DNA of 64,000 nucleotides, taken from the NCBI RefSeq assembly GCF_018139985.1, contig NZ_JAGSOU010000006.1, positions 1 through 64,000 of the forward strand. Direction: 5' to 3'. Source of the stretch: Actibacterium sp. MT2.3-13A (GTDB lineage Bacteria > Pseudomonadota > Alphaproteobacteria > Rhodobacterales > Rhodobacteraceae). Under the pieces are notes generated by a model. That model saw only the letters and a program-made list of their open reading frames with translations, searched no databases and was not told where the DNA came from. The translations under genes were made by a program, and so were the position numbers. The stretch's first letter is position 1, and each line of letters begins with the position of its first letter. Positions 8,662 to 16,738 of the stretch are shown piece by piece.

Positions 8662-9318
8662 ATGGAGATCCGGCGCGCCGATCATATTGCCAAGACCTTG
8701 GAAGAGCAGATCTTTAACGGCACTTTCGCCAATGGAGAGAGGCTCGACGAAGTGCGTCTGGCGGAACGTTTCGGGGTGTCGCGGACACCCCTGAGAGAGG
8801 CATTCCAGAAGCTCGCGCTGTCCGGTCTGGTCGAACAGATCCCGCGCCGAGGCGTCTTCGTGCGCCAGCCCGGCCCGGTTGAGCTCATCGAGATGTTTGA
8901 GGTAATGGCCGAGCTTGAGGCCGTGTGCGGCCGGCTGGCCGCGGTCAGGATCTCCGACGCCGCGCTTGCCGAACTCAGGGAGGCGAATGCCCGATGCCTA
9001 GCGACCGTGGCCGCGCATGACGCGGATGCCTACTATTGGGAAAACGAGCGGTTCCACCAGATCATCTACCGCGAATCAGGGAACAGTTTCCTGGAGCAGG
9101 AGACGCTGAGCCTGCACAACCGGCTGAAGCCGTTCCGCCGGGCGCAACTGCGGCTGCGTGGTCGGATGGACCAGTCCATGACCGAGCATGAGGAAATCAT
9201 GGATGCGCTTTCTGCCGGCGACGCGGAGCGCGCGGCTGCGTCGCTCCGGTCGCATGTGGCTGTCCAGGGCGAGAAATTCCACCACCTGCTGGCAAGCCTG
9301 AAGCCCTCCGTGGCGTAA
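8662..9318 (+). CDS. GntR-family transcriptional regulator (FCD type), probable malonate regulator
   Basis: 218 residues: an N-terminal winged helix-turn-helix (about 10-68, with EVRLAERFGVSRTPLREAFQKL) and a C-terminal all-helical FCD ligand domain with metal-site residues such as the His of ENERFHQIIY and those near SLRSHV. It is divergent from matPQMAB, the usual arrangement for a malonate-responsive GntR regulator. It probably represses the operon until malonate or malonyl-CoA binds (inference). The ATG at 8662 gives the standard N-terminal length. Confidence 0.85.
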   Translation: MEIRRADHIAKTLEEQIFNGTFANGERLDEVRLAERFGVSRTPLREAFQKLALSGLVEQIPRRGVFVRQPGPVELIEMFEVMAELEAVCGRLAAVRISDAALAELREANARCLATVAAHDADAYYWENERFHQIIYRESGNSFLEQETLSLHNRLKPFRRAQLRLRGRMDQSMTEHEEIMDALSAGDAERAAASLRSHVAVQGEKFHHLLASLKPSVA

Positions 9319-9414
9319 CGCCAGTCGTTGTCCCGGCCGTGCGCCGGCGGCCCTTGTCCCCCCTTGGGAAATCACAGGTTCCGGCCGGTTCGGGAGATCC
9401 GCGGGCGGCGGCAC

Positions 9415-10617
9415 TCAGGTCCGCGGCGCGGCGCGGCTCGCGGCCTTGCGGGCAAGCCGCGGGGCGGCCAGCCAGGGGATGACGCGCCATGCCAGCAGCG
9501 CAAAGGCGGCGGTCCACAGAAGGCCGGCCAGCAGGACGCCGTCAATGCCGGGGGCGATGTCCTGAAAACCCGCCACGCGCGCGGCCGCGGCGGCCATCAG
9601 CAGAACAAAGGCGGCGGTCAGGACCGGCCCCGCCACGAGGTCCCGCCCGGTATGGCCCAAAGTGGCCCGCGCCATCACTGCCAGCGTCATGCCGCCCACC
9701 GCCCCGATGCCCAGCAGGTGAGCGCCCGCCGCAGGCGACAGCAGGCCGAAGGGTGCAAGCCCCGCCGAAATCAGGCCCAGCGGCACGAAAAGATAGGCGA
9801 CGTGCAGCATGAGCAGAAGCGGCGACGGACAGACCGCCCCCCCACGCCAGCGCGACAGGCGCGCGAGGTGGATCCCCCCCGCCAGAACCAGCAGCACGCC
9901 CGCCGCCGGCGTCTCGGGCAACAGAACCCACAACGCCAGGCCGGGCACGGCGGCAAACAGGCTTGCCGTGTCGAAACGGCTGAAGGGCGCGGGCATGCGC
10001 TGGGCGCCGGTCTTGGCCAGCCAGTTGCGCGTGAAACTGGGAATGATGCGCCCGCCGATCAGCATGATCAGAAAGATCAGAACCGCGAGCCCCAGCCGCC
10101 GCCCGATGGCGGAACTGCCGGAGATCATTGTCTCCGCATGGAACATGGCGTTGGCGAGGCAGAGCAGCGTCAGCGGGACCAGCACCTTGAGGTTGCGCCA
10201 GTTCCTGCCCGCGATGATCTCGCGCGCGATCATGGCGATCACCGCGAACAGGAACGCGCAGTCGATCGCCAGCACCGCGAGCGGCGGCAGCCCCAACGCG
10301 CCCCATACCGCCAGCCGCCCGAGAATCCACAGCGCGAACAAGGCGGCCAGAGGTATCCCGCGCGCGGGCATCCGGCCGGTCCAGTTGGGCACCGCCGTGA
10401 ACAGGAACCCCGCCACCACCGCCGCCGCGTAGCCGAAGATCATCTCGTGGACATGCCAATCCGCGGGCAGAAAGGGGCCGGGGGCCTCAAGCGTGCCGTG
10501 CCAGACCAGCAGCCAGACCGGCACGACCGCCAGCGCGAACAGGATGGCGCCGAGGAAGAAGGGCCGAAAGCCGAAAGAAAGGATGGTCGGGCCGGAATAT
10601 TCTTGGCGGGGTATCAT
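9415..10617 (-). CDS. nnrS: NnrS family membrane protein
   Basis: 400 residues with about 12 hydrophobic segments. The NnrS signature runs from SFGFRPFFLGA near residue 15 to WHVHEMIFGYAAAVVAGFL and TAVPNWTGR. NnrS is a haem- and copper-containing membrane protein linked to tolerance of nitric oxide stress in denitrifiers. It follows the pseudoazurin gene by 88 bases on the same strand and is next to nnrR, so it fits a nitrogen-oxide regulon. C-terminal residues are Arg/Ala rich. Confidence 0.92.
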   Translation of the reverse strand: MIPRQEYSGPTILSFGFRPFFLGAILFALAVVPVWLLVWHGTLEAPGPFLPADWHVHEMIFGYAAAVVAGFLFTAVPNWTGRMPARGIPLAALFALWILGRLAVWGALGLPPLAVLAIDCAFLFAVIAMIAREIIAGRNWRNLKVLVPLTLLCLANAMFHAETMISGSSAIGRRLGLAVLIFLIMLIGGRIIPSFTRNWLAKTGAQRMPAPFSRFDTASLFAAVPGLALWVLLPETPAAGVLLVLAGGIHLARLSRWRGGAVCPSPLLLMLHVAYLFVPLGLISAGLAPFGLLSPAAGAHLLGIGAVGGMTLAVMARATLGHTGRDLVAGPVLTAAFVLLMAAAAARVAGFQDIAPGIDGVLLAGLLWTAAFALLAWRVIPWLAAPRLARKAASRAAPRT

Positions 10618-10645
10618 CTGGAGCTCCTATCCCGGGGAACAACGG

Positions 10646-10677
10646 GCGGGGGCGGCACCCTGCGGCGCCGCCCCCGC
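10646..10677 (-). promoter_or_regulatory. Stem-loop between the pseudoazurin gene and nnrS
   Basis: GCGGGGGCGGC (10646-10656) pairs perfectly with 10667-10677, an 11-bp stem with a 10-base loop. It could be the terminator or attenuator of the highly expressed pseudoazurin mRNA, with partial read-through into nnrS. No clear U-run follows. Confidence 0.55.
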
Positions 10678-10705
10678 AGGTCTCGCGAGGCGGGACGCGG
10701 ATGCC

Positions 10706-11137
10706 TTACTGGACCTGTGCAAGAAGCTCCTGGAAGCGGCCGCGGGCCTTGCCCTTCTGTTTGACCGCCTGTGCGGCCTCGAGGTTGGTCGCCGCACCGA
10801 CCTGGATCAGCGCGACCATCCCCAGTGCGTAGTGCGGGGTGCATTTCACGCCGTAGAGACCCTCCGCCTCGACGGTCAGGGTGAATTCCTCGTCGAAATT
10901 CGTCTTGAAGGCTTCGACGCCCTCGGGGAGCATCCCTTCGATGCTTTCCACATTGTGGCCCTTGTCGACGGGCACGAAGTGGATCACATCGCCGGGCTGC
11001 GCCGTCACAAAGGACGGCTGGAAGACCATCATGCCGGCTTCGCCCTTGTTGCGCAGCTGGATTTCGAAGGTCTCGGCACCGGCTGTGCCTGCGGCCAGGG
11101 CCAGGGCTGCGGTCAGGATCATGGATTTCAGAGTCAT
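10706..11137 (-). CDS. Pseudoazurin (blue copper electron carrier)
   Basis: 143 residues with a 21-residue Sec signal (MTLKSMILTAALALAAGTAGA). The type 1 copper ligands are all present: His61, Cys99, His102 and Met107, which become His40, Cys78, His81 and Met86 in the mature protein, the standard pseudoazurin numbering. It carries electrons in the periplasm from the bc1 complex to nitrite reductase or N2O reductase. Its promoter has a Crp/Fnr-type box with correct spacing, so it is likely induced under denitrifying conditions together with nosRZDFYLX. Confidence 0.95.
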   Translation of the reverse strand: MTLKSMILTAALALAAGTAGAETFEIQLRNKGEAGMMVFQPSFVTAQPGDVIHFVPVDKGHNVESIEGMLPEGVEAFKTNFDEEFTLTVEAEGLYGVKCTPHYALGMVALIQVGAATNLEAAQAVKQKGKARGRFQELLAQVQ

Positions 11138-11210
11138 TGGCTATCGTCCTTTTCGTGCATTCCGAATGTTTCGTCCGGCCCCGATATGCGTTAAGAGCGG
11201 CTTGCCAACT

Positions 11211-11224
11211 TTGCTCTGAGACAA
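11211..11224 (-). promoter_or_regulatory. Crp/Fnr (NnrR/DNR-type) box in the pseudoazurin promoter
   Basis: TTG-N8-CAA (TTGCTCTGAGACAA), flanked as TTTG...CAAA. On the minus strand exactly 22 bases separate it from CATATC (11183-11188), a plausible -10, which puts the box at about -41.5 (class II activation) and the transcript start near 11176. The same box is 15 bases upstream of the nnrR start codon on the other strand, where binding would block transcription or autoregulate. Confidence 0.65.
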
Positions 11225-11239
11225 ACTTCCGGTGGTTTC

Positions 11240-11935
11240 ATGCCGAAGCTCGACGAGAGCCTGCTGACCGGGCTTCCTCCTTTCAGCCTTCTGGATCGTC
11301 CGCAGATCCGCGAGATCCTGGATCTTTCGGTGTCGCAGCGCTACGACGCGGGAACGGCCATCTTCCGCGAGGGCCACGACGCCGAGCGGTTCTACCTGCT
11401 GCTCGACGGGTTTATCCGGGTCATCAAGACCACGCCGGAAGGGGAGCAGATCATCGCGCTGCACATCGCGCCCGGGCAGCTCTTCGGTATCGCGCCGGCG
11501 CTGCGCCGGGATACCTACCCCGCCACGGCGATGACGGCATCGGAGTCGCTTGCGCTGTCCTGGCCGGTGCGGCTCTGGGACGGGTTCTCCGCGAAATACG
11601 AGGGCTTCGCCACCGAATGCTACCGGACCGTTGGGGAGCGGCTGGGCGAGATGCAGACCCGGATCGTGGAACTGGCGACCCAGGCCGTCGAGCAGCGCGT
11701 GGCAGCCGCGCTTCTGCGGCTGGTCAACCAGTCCGGGCGCAGGGTCGAGACCGGCATCGAGATCGCCTTTCCCATCACCCGGCAGAACCTCTCGGACATG
11801 ACCGGCTCCACGCTGCATACGGTCAGCCGTCTGCTTTCGGCCTGGGAGAGGGACGGCATCGTGCACTCCACCCGCAAGCATATCGTGGTGACGGCGCCGC
11901 ACCGTCTGGTGCTGCTGAGCGGCGCCCAGGGTTAG
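11240..11935 (+). CDS. nnrR: Crp/Fnr-family regulator, NnrR type (nitrogen oxide regulator)
   Basis: 231 residues: cyclic-nucleotide-binding-like beta domain (about 15-125, with EGHDAERFYLLLDGFIRV), a dimer helix, and a C-terminal winged helix with RQNLSDMTGSTLHTVSRLLSAWE as recognition region. The TGSTLHTVSRLLSAWE helix is close to NnrR/DNR regulators. It has no N-terminal cysteine cluster, so it is not an oxygen-sensing FNR. NnrR proteins respond to nitric oxide and activate nir, nor and nos genes at TTG-N8-CAA boxes; two such boxes are in this region. The stop overlaps the convergent gene by three bases. Confidence 0.8.
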   Translation: MPKLDESLLTGLPPFSLLDRPQIREILDLSVSQRYDAGTAIFREGHDAERFYLLLDGFIRVIKTTPEGEQIIALHIAPGQLFGIAPALRRDTYPATAMTASESLALSWPVRLWDGFSAKYEGFATECYRTVGERLGEMQTRIVELATQAVEQRVAAALLRLVNQSGRRVETGIEIAFPITRQNLSDMTGSTLHTVSRLLSAWERDGIVHSTRKHIVVTAPHRLVLLSGAQG

Positions 11936-12156
11936 GCGGGCCGGCGCCCGCGACGGGCGATCTGCCGCAACTCGGCGCGAAACGCCCCCTCGTCCAGATC
12001 GTATTCCGCGCAGGCGTCGGTCACGGTGTGGAACGGTGCGATCGGGCAGCCCGGGCAGATCATCCTGCGCTCCAGGAACACGGTGGCGGCCTCCGGCCAG
12101 CATGCAAACAGCTCGGAGAGCGGCAGATCGGAATCGTCGATATCGGGACGGCGCAT
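11932..12156 (-). CDS. Small DUF1858-type redox disulfide protein
   Basis: 74 residues with RRMICPGCPIAPFHTV: a CPGC pair (Cys34, Cys37) as in the DUF1858 / hybrid-cluster-protein-associated disulfide domain. These small proteins often accompany genes of nitrogen-oxide respiration, but their reaction is not established. It lies between nnrR (3-base overlapping convergent stop) and nosX, on the nos strand but 139 bases downstream of nosX, so it may have its own promoter. Confidence 0.75.
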   Translation of the reverse strand: MRRPDIDDSDLPLSELFACWPEAATVFLERRMICPGCPIAPFHTVTDACAEYDLDEGAFRAELRQIARRGRRPA

Positions 12157-12295
12157 CGGTCTCTCCTTTCTCCTGAATTCTGTTTGCGTCTGTTGTTCTG
12201 CTCCCTGCGGTTCGACGACACGTCGGTGCGCGGGGCCGGTATCGCCTCTCGCCTCTCTCCGTCCTCGCCGACCGATGAGGGCCTAAGGCCCACGG

Positions 12296-13207
12296 CTATC
12301 CCTCGGTCGAAAATGCGACGCCGTGGCGCGCGAGTTCTCCAAGCCGCCTTCGATCAAGGAAAACCGCCGCCGTGGAGATGGCATCCGCAAAGGCGGCGCT
12401 TTCGTGCAGGACGCTGATCGCGCCGGCGCGGGGCGCCCCCGCCCGGCCGGTCGGGTCGAAGATATGCCCGATGCCATGCGCCGGGTTCACCATCGTCCCG
12501 GTGACGCGCGAGGTCGCCACGGCGGCCGCACGCAGCGCGTGCCGCTCGCCCCCGGCCAGACGCACGGGCCAGCCGGTCTGCCCCGGGGCATCGCCCAGGG
12601 CGCGGATCTCGCCGGCGTCGACCAGCACGTCGCGCAGGCCGGCGCCGGCCAGCAGCGCCGCGATCCTGTCGGTGGCGTAGCCTTGCGCGATGCCGTTCAG
12701 CGTCAGCCCCATGCCGGGGCGTTCGAAACGCACGCGCCCCGTGTCGAAAGCGACATGCCGCAACCCGACCGAGGTCCGCGTTTCCGCCACCTCGTCGGGG
12801 GTCGGCGCGGTGCCCGCGGCGGCATGCGTGGCGTGCAGCGCGAAAAGCGGCTGCACCGTCGGGTCGAACAGTCCCCCGGTGAGCTCATGAGCGGCCCGCG
12901 ACAGCGACAGCAGCGACAGAAGCTCGGGCGGCGGGTTTTCAAGATGACCCGCGCGGTTGAGGCGCATCAGCGCGCTATCCGCGCGCATCAGGCTGAACAG
13001 CGCGTCGATCCGCGCAAGCTCGGCCGTGACCGCGCGCAGGATCGGCGCGGCCTCATCGGCATCCAGGCCGGCCAGGCGCAGCTCTGCCCGCGCCCCCAAT
13101 GCCTGTCCGCGCCAGCGGGTGATTGGCGCCGCGGCCGACAGCCTGGGCGCCGCGCAGGCCGCGGCCGAAATGGTCAGGAACCGGCGTCGTGTGAAACCCG
13201 TTTTCAT
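12296..13207 (-). CDS. nosX: NosX, ApbE-family FMN transferase for NosR maturation
   Basis: 303 residues with a twin-arginine signal (RRRFLTISAAA, from residue 7), then an ApbE domain with GQALGARAEL, TLNGIAQGYATD, VDAGEIRALG and the C-terminal HIFDPTGRAG. ApbE proteins attach FMN covalently to flavoproteins; in nos clusters the target is the periplasmic FMN domain of NosR. The ATG at 13207 shares one base with the nosL stop (TGATG); a longer open frame upstream is only nosL read in the wrong frame. It is the last gene of nosRZDFYLX. Confidence 0.92.
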   Translation of the reverse strand: MKTGFTRRRFLTISAAACAAPRLSAAAPITRWRGQALGARAELRLAGLDADEAAPILRAVTAELARIDALFSLMRADSALMRLNRAGHLENPPPELLSLLSLSRAAHELTGGLFDPTVQPLFALHATHAAAGTAPTPDEVAETRTSVGLRHVAFDTGRVRFERPGMGLTLNGIAQGYATDRIAALLAGAGLRDVLVDAGEIRALGDAPGQTGWPVRLAGGERHALRAAAVATSRVTGTMVNPAHGIGHIFDPTGRAGAPRAGAISVLHESAAFADAISTAAVFLDRRRLGELARHGVAFSTEG

Positions 13208-13737
13208 CAATGCGTCCCCCCATGCGTGGGTTGACCGGCCATCACCTCCATGTCGGGCCGGGCGTAGGCCTCGGGCACCTCGTCGAAGCGGACGACGCGC
13301 CCGCCGTTCCGGTCGGTGAAGGCCTGCGCGGCGGCGGCCTCGGCGAAGGGAATGGCCTCGGGCAGGCCCATGCCGCCGGGCTGGCCGCTTTCGATCACGA
13401 AATGGGCGTCGCCGGCGGCCAGCCAGTTGTTCTCGCCCGGTATGGTCCAGCTTTCCGCCGCGCCCATGTCCGACACATAGATCGCGGTGATCTCGGCCGG
13501 GCGCTCGGGGTCGCTGACATAGGCCACGGCGTCCGTCACCTGGCTGAACCACAGCGGCGCCGCGTAGCCCTTCAGGTGGATCTGCGCCTTCGGGCCGGGA
13601 TGGTCGGCGACGAACATCTGGCAGTAATGGCCGAGCGCCTCGGAGGTCATCGCGACCGGCGCCGGGATGCCGGCGGTGTCTTCCTTGCAGGCGGCGAGAG
13701 ACAGGCCCAGCGTCAGGGCCAGAACCAGCTTTTTCAT
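13207..13737 (-). CDS. nosL: NosL, outer-leaflet copper chaperone lipoprotein
   Basis: 176 residues with a lipoprotein signal (LSLAAC, lipidated Cys17). The Cu(I)-binding segment MTSEALGHYCQM has Met30, Cys39 and Met41. NosL delivers copper for assembly of the CuZ centre of NosZ together with NosDFY. The ATG at 13737 overlaps the nosY stop (ATGA) and begins the signal peptide; an extension upstream would spoil it. Confidence 0.92.
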   Translation of the reverse strand: MKKLVLALTLGLSLAACKEDTAGIPAPVAMTSEALGHYCQMFVADHPGPKAQIHLKGYAAPLWFSQVTDAVAYVSDPERPAEITAIYVSDMGAAESWTIPGENNWLAAGDAHFVIESGQPGGMGLPEAIPFAEAAAAQAFTDRNGGRVVRFDEVPEAYARPDMEVMAGQPTHGGTH

Positions 13738-14558
13738 AGGACAATCCTTTTCGTGCGATGAATGCCGAGCGCCAGCGCCCCCGCGAGCCACAACGCGAGC
13801 GCGCCGAGGGCGGCATAGGGCGGGAAGGGCAGCGTCCGCGCCAGCCCGTCGATGCCCGCCACCGGTGCGGCGTCGAGCGCGGCAAGGTTGTAGAGGCGGA
13901 AGGCATCCGCCGGATTGGCGAGCACTAGCCAGGGGAAGACATGGCTGGCGAAGACACCCTCGCCCGCGGCCATGATCCCGCCCAGCAGCGCAAGATCGTA
14001 GAGGACGACCAGCACCAGCCAGATGCCGATCGCCATCGCGGCGGCCAGCGCGGTGCGCCCCGCAGCCGCCGACAGCGTGAGGCCGACCGCGACAAAGACC
14101 GCGCCGAGCGCGATGGAGGACGCGGTGAGACTCGCCCAGGCGGCAAGGCCGGCGGGTGCGGCCCCGTAGACCAGGACCACGGCCGCCCCGGCCAGCAGGA
14201 AGGAGATCGCGATCGCAGTGCCCGCGGCCACGGTCTGGGCCAGGAACTTGGCCCCGAACAGCTCCCAGCGGCGCACCGGGGTGGCCAGCGTCAGCGCCAG
14301 GGTGCCGCGCTCCACCTCGCCGGAGAACGCGTCATAGGACATCAGCAGCGCGATCAGCGGGATGAGGTAAACCGACAGCGTGGCGAGGCTGGCCGCGGTA
14401 AGGCTGAGCACATCGGCCTTCAGCGCCGCGCCCTGTCCGGCCCCGAGAAAGGCTAGGGCCAGTGCGAAAAGGGTCAGCACCCCGGTCGCGAGAAGCACCC
14501 AGAGGTTGCGCCGCGCGAGGCGGAATTCCTGCACGAAGATGGTGATCATGCGCGTCAT
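13734..14558 (-). CDS. nosY: NosY, ABC transporter permease for N2O reductase maturation
   Basis: 274 residues with about six membrane helices; the N-terminal IFVQEFRLARRNLWVLL, LMSYDAFSGEVERGTLALTLATPV and the following helices are typical of NosY/ABC-2 permeases. It works with NosF and NosD in sulfur and copper delivery to NosZ. The ATG at 14558 shares a base with the nosF stop; a GTG one codon up (14561) is also possible. Confidence 0.93.
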   Translation of the reverse strand: MTRMITIFVQEFRLARRNLWVLLATGVLTLFALALAFLGAGQGAALKADVLSLTAASLATLSVYLIPLIALLMSYDAFSGEVERGTLALTLATPVRRWELFGAKFLAQTVAAGTAIAISFLLAGAAVVLVYGAAPAGLAAWASLTASSIALGAVFVAVGLTLSAAAGRTALAAAMAIGIWLVLVVLYDLALLGGIMAAGEGVFASHVFPWLVLANPADAFRLYNLAALDAAPVAGIDGLARTLPFPPYAALGALALWLAGALALGIHRTKRIVL

Positions 14559-15469
14559 CACGTCCGGTCCTCCTGATCCATGTGCTTCGAGAAATGGCGG
14601 TAGATCTCGGCCAGGCCGGGGTTGGCCAGGTCGATGTCGCGCAGCAGATCGGCATGTGCGGTCAGCCGGGCCAGCAGGGCAAGCTTGGTCTCGGGCGTGC
14701 AGTCGATCTCCAGCCGAGCGCCGTTGATCCTCTGGCCACCCAGTTCCGCGTGCAGCCGGTCGGCGGCGCCCTCGGCCGCGGTCACGCGGATCGTGGCGGG
14801 AAGCGCGGCGCGGCGGGCGAGCTCCTCCAGCGTGCCTTCGGCGCGCAGGCGGCCGCGGAACATGATCGCCACCCGGTCGGTGCGGTTCTCCACCTCTTCC
14901 AGCCCGTGCGCCGAGAGCAGCACCGCCGAGCCGCGTCCGGCGGCCTCGGCGATGACGGAATAGAGATCGTGCCGCGAGATCGGGTCGAGCCCGCTGGTCG
15001 GCTCGTCCAGCAGCAGCAGCCGCGGCGCCCCGATCAGCGCCTGGGCGAGGCCCAGCCGCTGGCGCATCCCCTTGGAGTAGGTGCCGACGGCGCGGTCGGC
15101 GGCCTGGGCCAGCCCGACCCGCTCCAGCAGATCCGCGATTGCGGCGCGCGGCGCCCCGCGCAGCCCCGAGAAATAGCCCAGCACCTCGCGTCCGGTCAGG
15201 CTGCGCGGGAAGGAGACGGTCTCGGGCAGGTAATTGATCGCCACGCGCGCCGCGTCCGATCCCGGGGCGTGACCCGCGACCGAAATCCGGCCAGCGTCGG
15301 GGTGCAGAAAGCCCAGAACCGCCTTGAACAGCGTCGATTTTCCGGCGCCGTTATGGCCCAGCAGCGCCAGGCGTTCGCCCGCCGCGATCCTCAGGGTGAC
15401 ATCGTCGAGCGCGCGCAGGCTGCCGAAGGACAGGGTCAGCGCGCTGATGTCGAGCACGGTATCGGTCAT
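14558..15469 (-). CDS. nosF: NosF, ABC transporter ATP-binding protein
   Basis: 303 residues: Walker A GHNGAGKS (38-45), signature YSKGMRQRLGLAQAL, Walker B LLLLDEPTSGLD and the H-loop SAHG. It powers the NosDFY complex needed for CuZ assembly. The ATG at 15469 overlaps the nosD stop (ATGA). The frame extends upstream but that part is nosD antiframe. Confidence 0.94.
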   Translation of the reverse strand: MTDTVLDISALTLSFGSLRALDDVTLRIAAGERLALLGHNGAGKSTLFKAVLGFLHPDAGRISVAGHAPGSDAARVAINYLPETVSFPRSLTGREVLGYFSGLRGAPRAAIADLLERVGLAQAADRAVGTYSKGMRQRLGLAQALIGAPRLLLLDEPTSGLDPISRHDLYSVIAEAAGRGSAVLLSAHGLEEVENRTDRVAIMFRGRLRAEGTLEELARRAALPATIRVTAAEGAADRLHAELGGQRINGARLEIDCTPETKLALLARLTAHADLLRDIDLANPGLAEIYRHFSKHMDQEDRT

Positions 15470-16722
15470 GGGTGGTCCTCCGTTGCGGGCAGCCCGGCGC
15501 CCTCGGCCGAGACGAGCGGATGGCTGTCGATCACGCCGCCCGGCAGCAGGCCGGGAAAGCGCGATTGCGACCAGCGGATGAGCTGCATCGCGGGGGCGCC
15601 CATCAGCAGCTTGGCCGCCGGTTGCGACCAGACCAGCCGGTCGATCGTGTCGTTGGGCCGGTAGGGGCTGTCGGCGCGCCCGTCGCCGTTCACGTCGAAG
15701 GCGACGTGATCGGACCAATAGTTGCCGCGCCCGCCGTCGGACCATTCGAGCCAGCGCGTGCCGACATATTTGACCTGCGTCCGGTTGCCGAGAAAGGCGT
15801 TTCCGGTCAGCACATTGTCCTGGCTGCCGGCGGTGAAGTGCACGCCGATCCCGCAGCCCTCGAGACGGTTCGCGGTAAAGCTGTTGTGGTTGGAATTGTA
15901 GATGAACAGGCATTTCTCGCCGCCCGCGCGCACCTCGTTGTGGCGCAGGCTGGCCTTGTTGGCGAAGTTCATGAAGAAGCCGTGGTTGGCGTCGCCCTCG
16001 GACAGGTTCCGCTCCACCGTCAGCTGGGTCGAATACATGAAGGCAAAGCCCATGTCGTTGCCGCGGCTGACATTGTCCGCCACCACGATCCGGTTGGCAT
16101 ACATGGAGTGGAAGGCGAAGCGCAGCTCGGAGAAGCTGTTGCGCCGGTAGGCGGCATCGTTCGAGGTGGTGACGAAGACGCCGTCGCGCCCCTTGGAGAT
16201 GCGGTTGTCCTCGACCGTCAGCCCGGGCGCGTTCCAGACATAGATGCCGGGGCCGCGCTCGGCCACGCGCAGGTCGTTGCGGCCCTCGATCACGGTGCCG
16301 CGGATGGTTGCGTCGCGCGCGCCGTGCACGTCGATGCCGATCAGATTGCCCGTCAGCGTCACCCCCTCGATCCGCGCGCGGTCGGCGCCCTGCATCAGCC
16401 GGATGCCGCTGTCGAGTTCGCTCAGCCGGGCGCCGGCGCCGGTGATCGTGATGTCGCGGATCGCCACATCGGGGGCCGTCACCGTGACGACGCTGCCTTC
16501 GCCCGGACCTTCGATCCGGGCGGAGGCGCCTTTGAGTTCCAGCGGCTTGTCGATGACGACAGGCCCGGCATAGCGGCCCTGCGACAGCATCAGCGTGTCG
16601 CCGGGCCGGGCCGCCGCGATGGCCCCGGCCAGCGCCCCCGGTCCGGGCCGCACGTCGATCCGCTCCGCCTGCGCGGCCAGCGGCAGGAGGGCGATGAGCG
16701 TGGCAAGAACCGGGAAACGCAT
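15466..16722 (-). CDS. nosD: NosD, periplasmic copper-processing beta-helix protein
   Basis: 418 residues with a Sec signal (about 1-19, AAQAE) followed by parallel beta-helix (CASH/NosD) repeats such as GNLIGIDVHGARDATIRG and NNAYR-type turns up to ANRLEGCGIGVHFTAGSQDNVLTGN. It is the periplasmic partner of NosFY and docks with NosL and NosZ. The gene starts 16 bases after the nosZ stop. Confidence 0.93.
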   Translation of the reverse strand: MRFPVLATLIALLPLAAQAERIDVRPGPGALAGAIAAARPGDTLMLSQGRYAGPVVIDKPLELKGASARIEGPGEGSVVTVTAPDVAIRDITITGAGARLSELDSGIRLMQGADRARIEGVTLTGNLIGIDVHGARDATIRGTVIEGRNDLRVAERGPGIYVWNAPGLTVEDNRISKGRDGVFVTTSNDAAYRRNSFSELRFAFHSMYANRIVVADNVSRGNDMGFAFMYSTQLTVERNLSEGDANHGFFMNFANKASLRHNEVRAGGEKCLFIYNSNHNSFTANRLEGCGIGVHFTAGSQDNVLTGNAFLGNRTQVKYVGTRWLEWSDGGRGNYWSDHVAFDVNGDGRADSPYRPNDTIDRLVWSQPAAKLLMGAPAMQLIRWSQSRFPGLLPGGVIDSHPLVSAEGAGLPATEDHP

Positions 16723-16738
16723 CTTCGGGTCCTCCGCC

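Noticed and set aside
12296-13906. Long open frame suggesting a NosL-NosX fusion
   Set aside because: The upstream part is nosL read in another frame; nosX starts at 13207 with a Tat signal.
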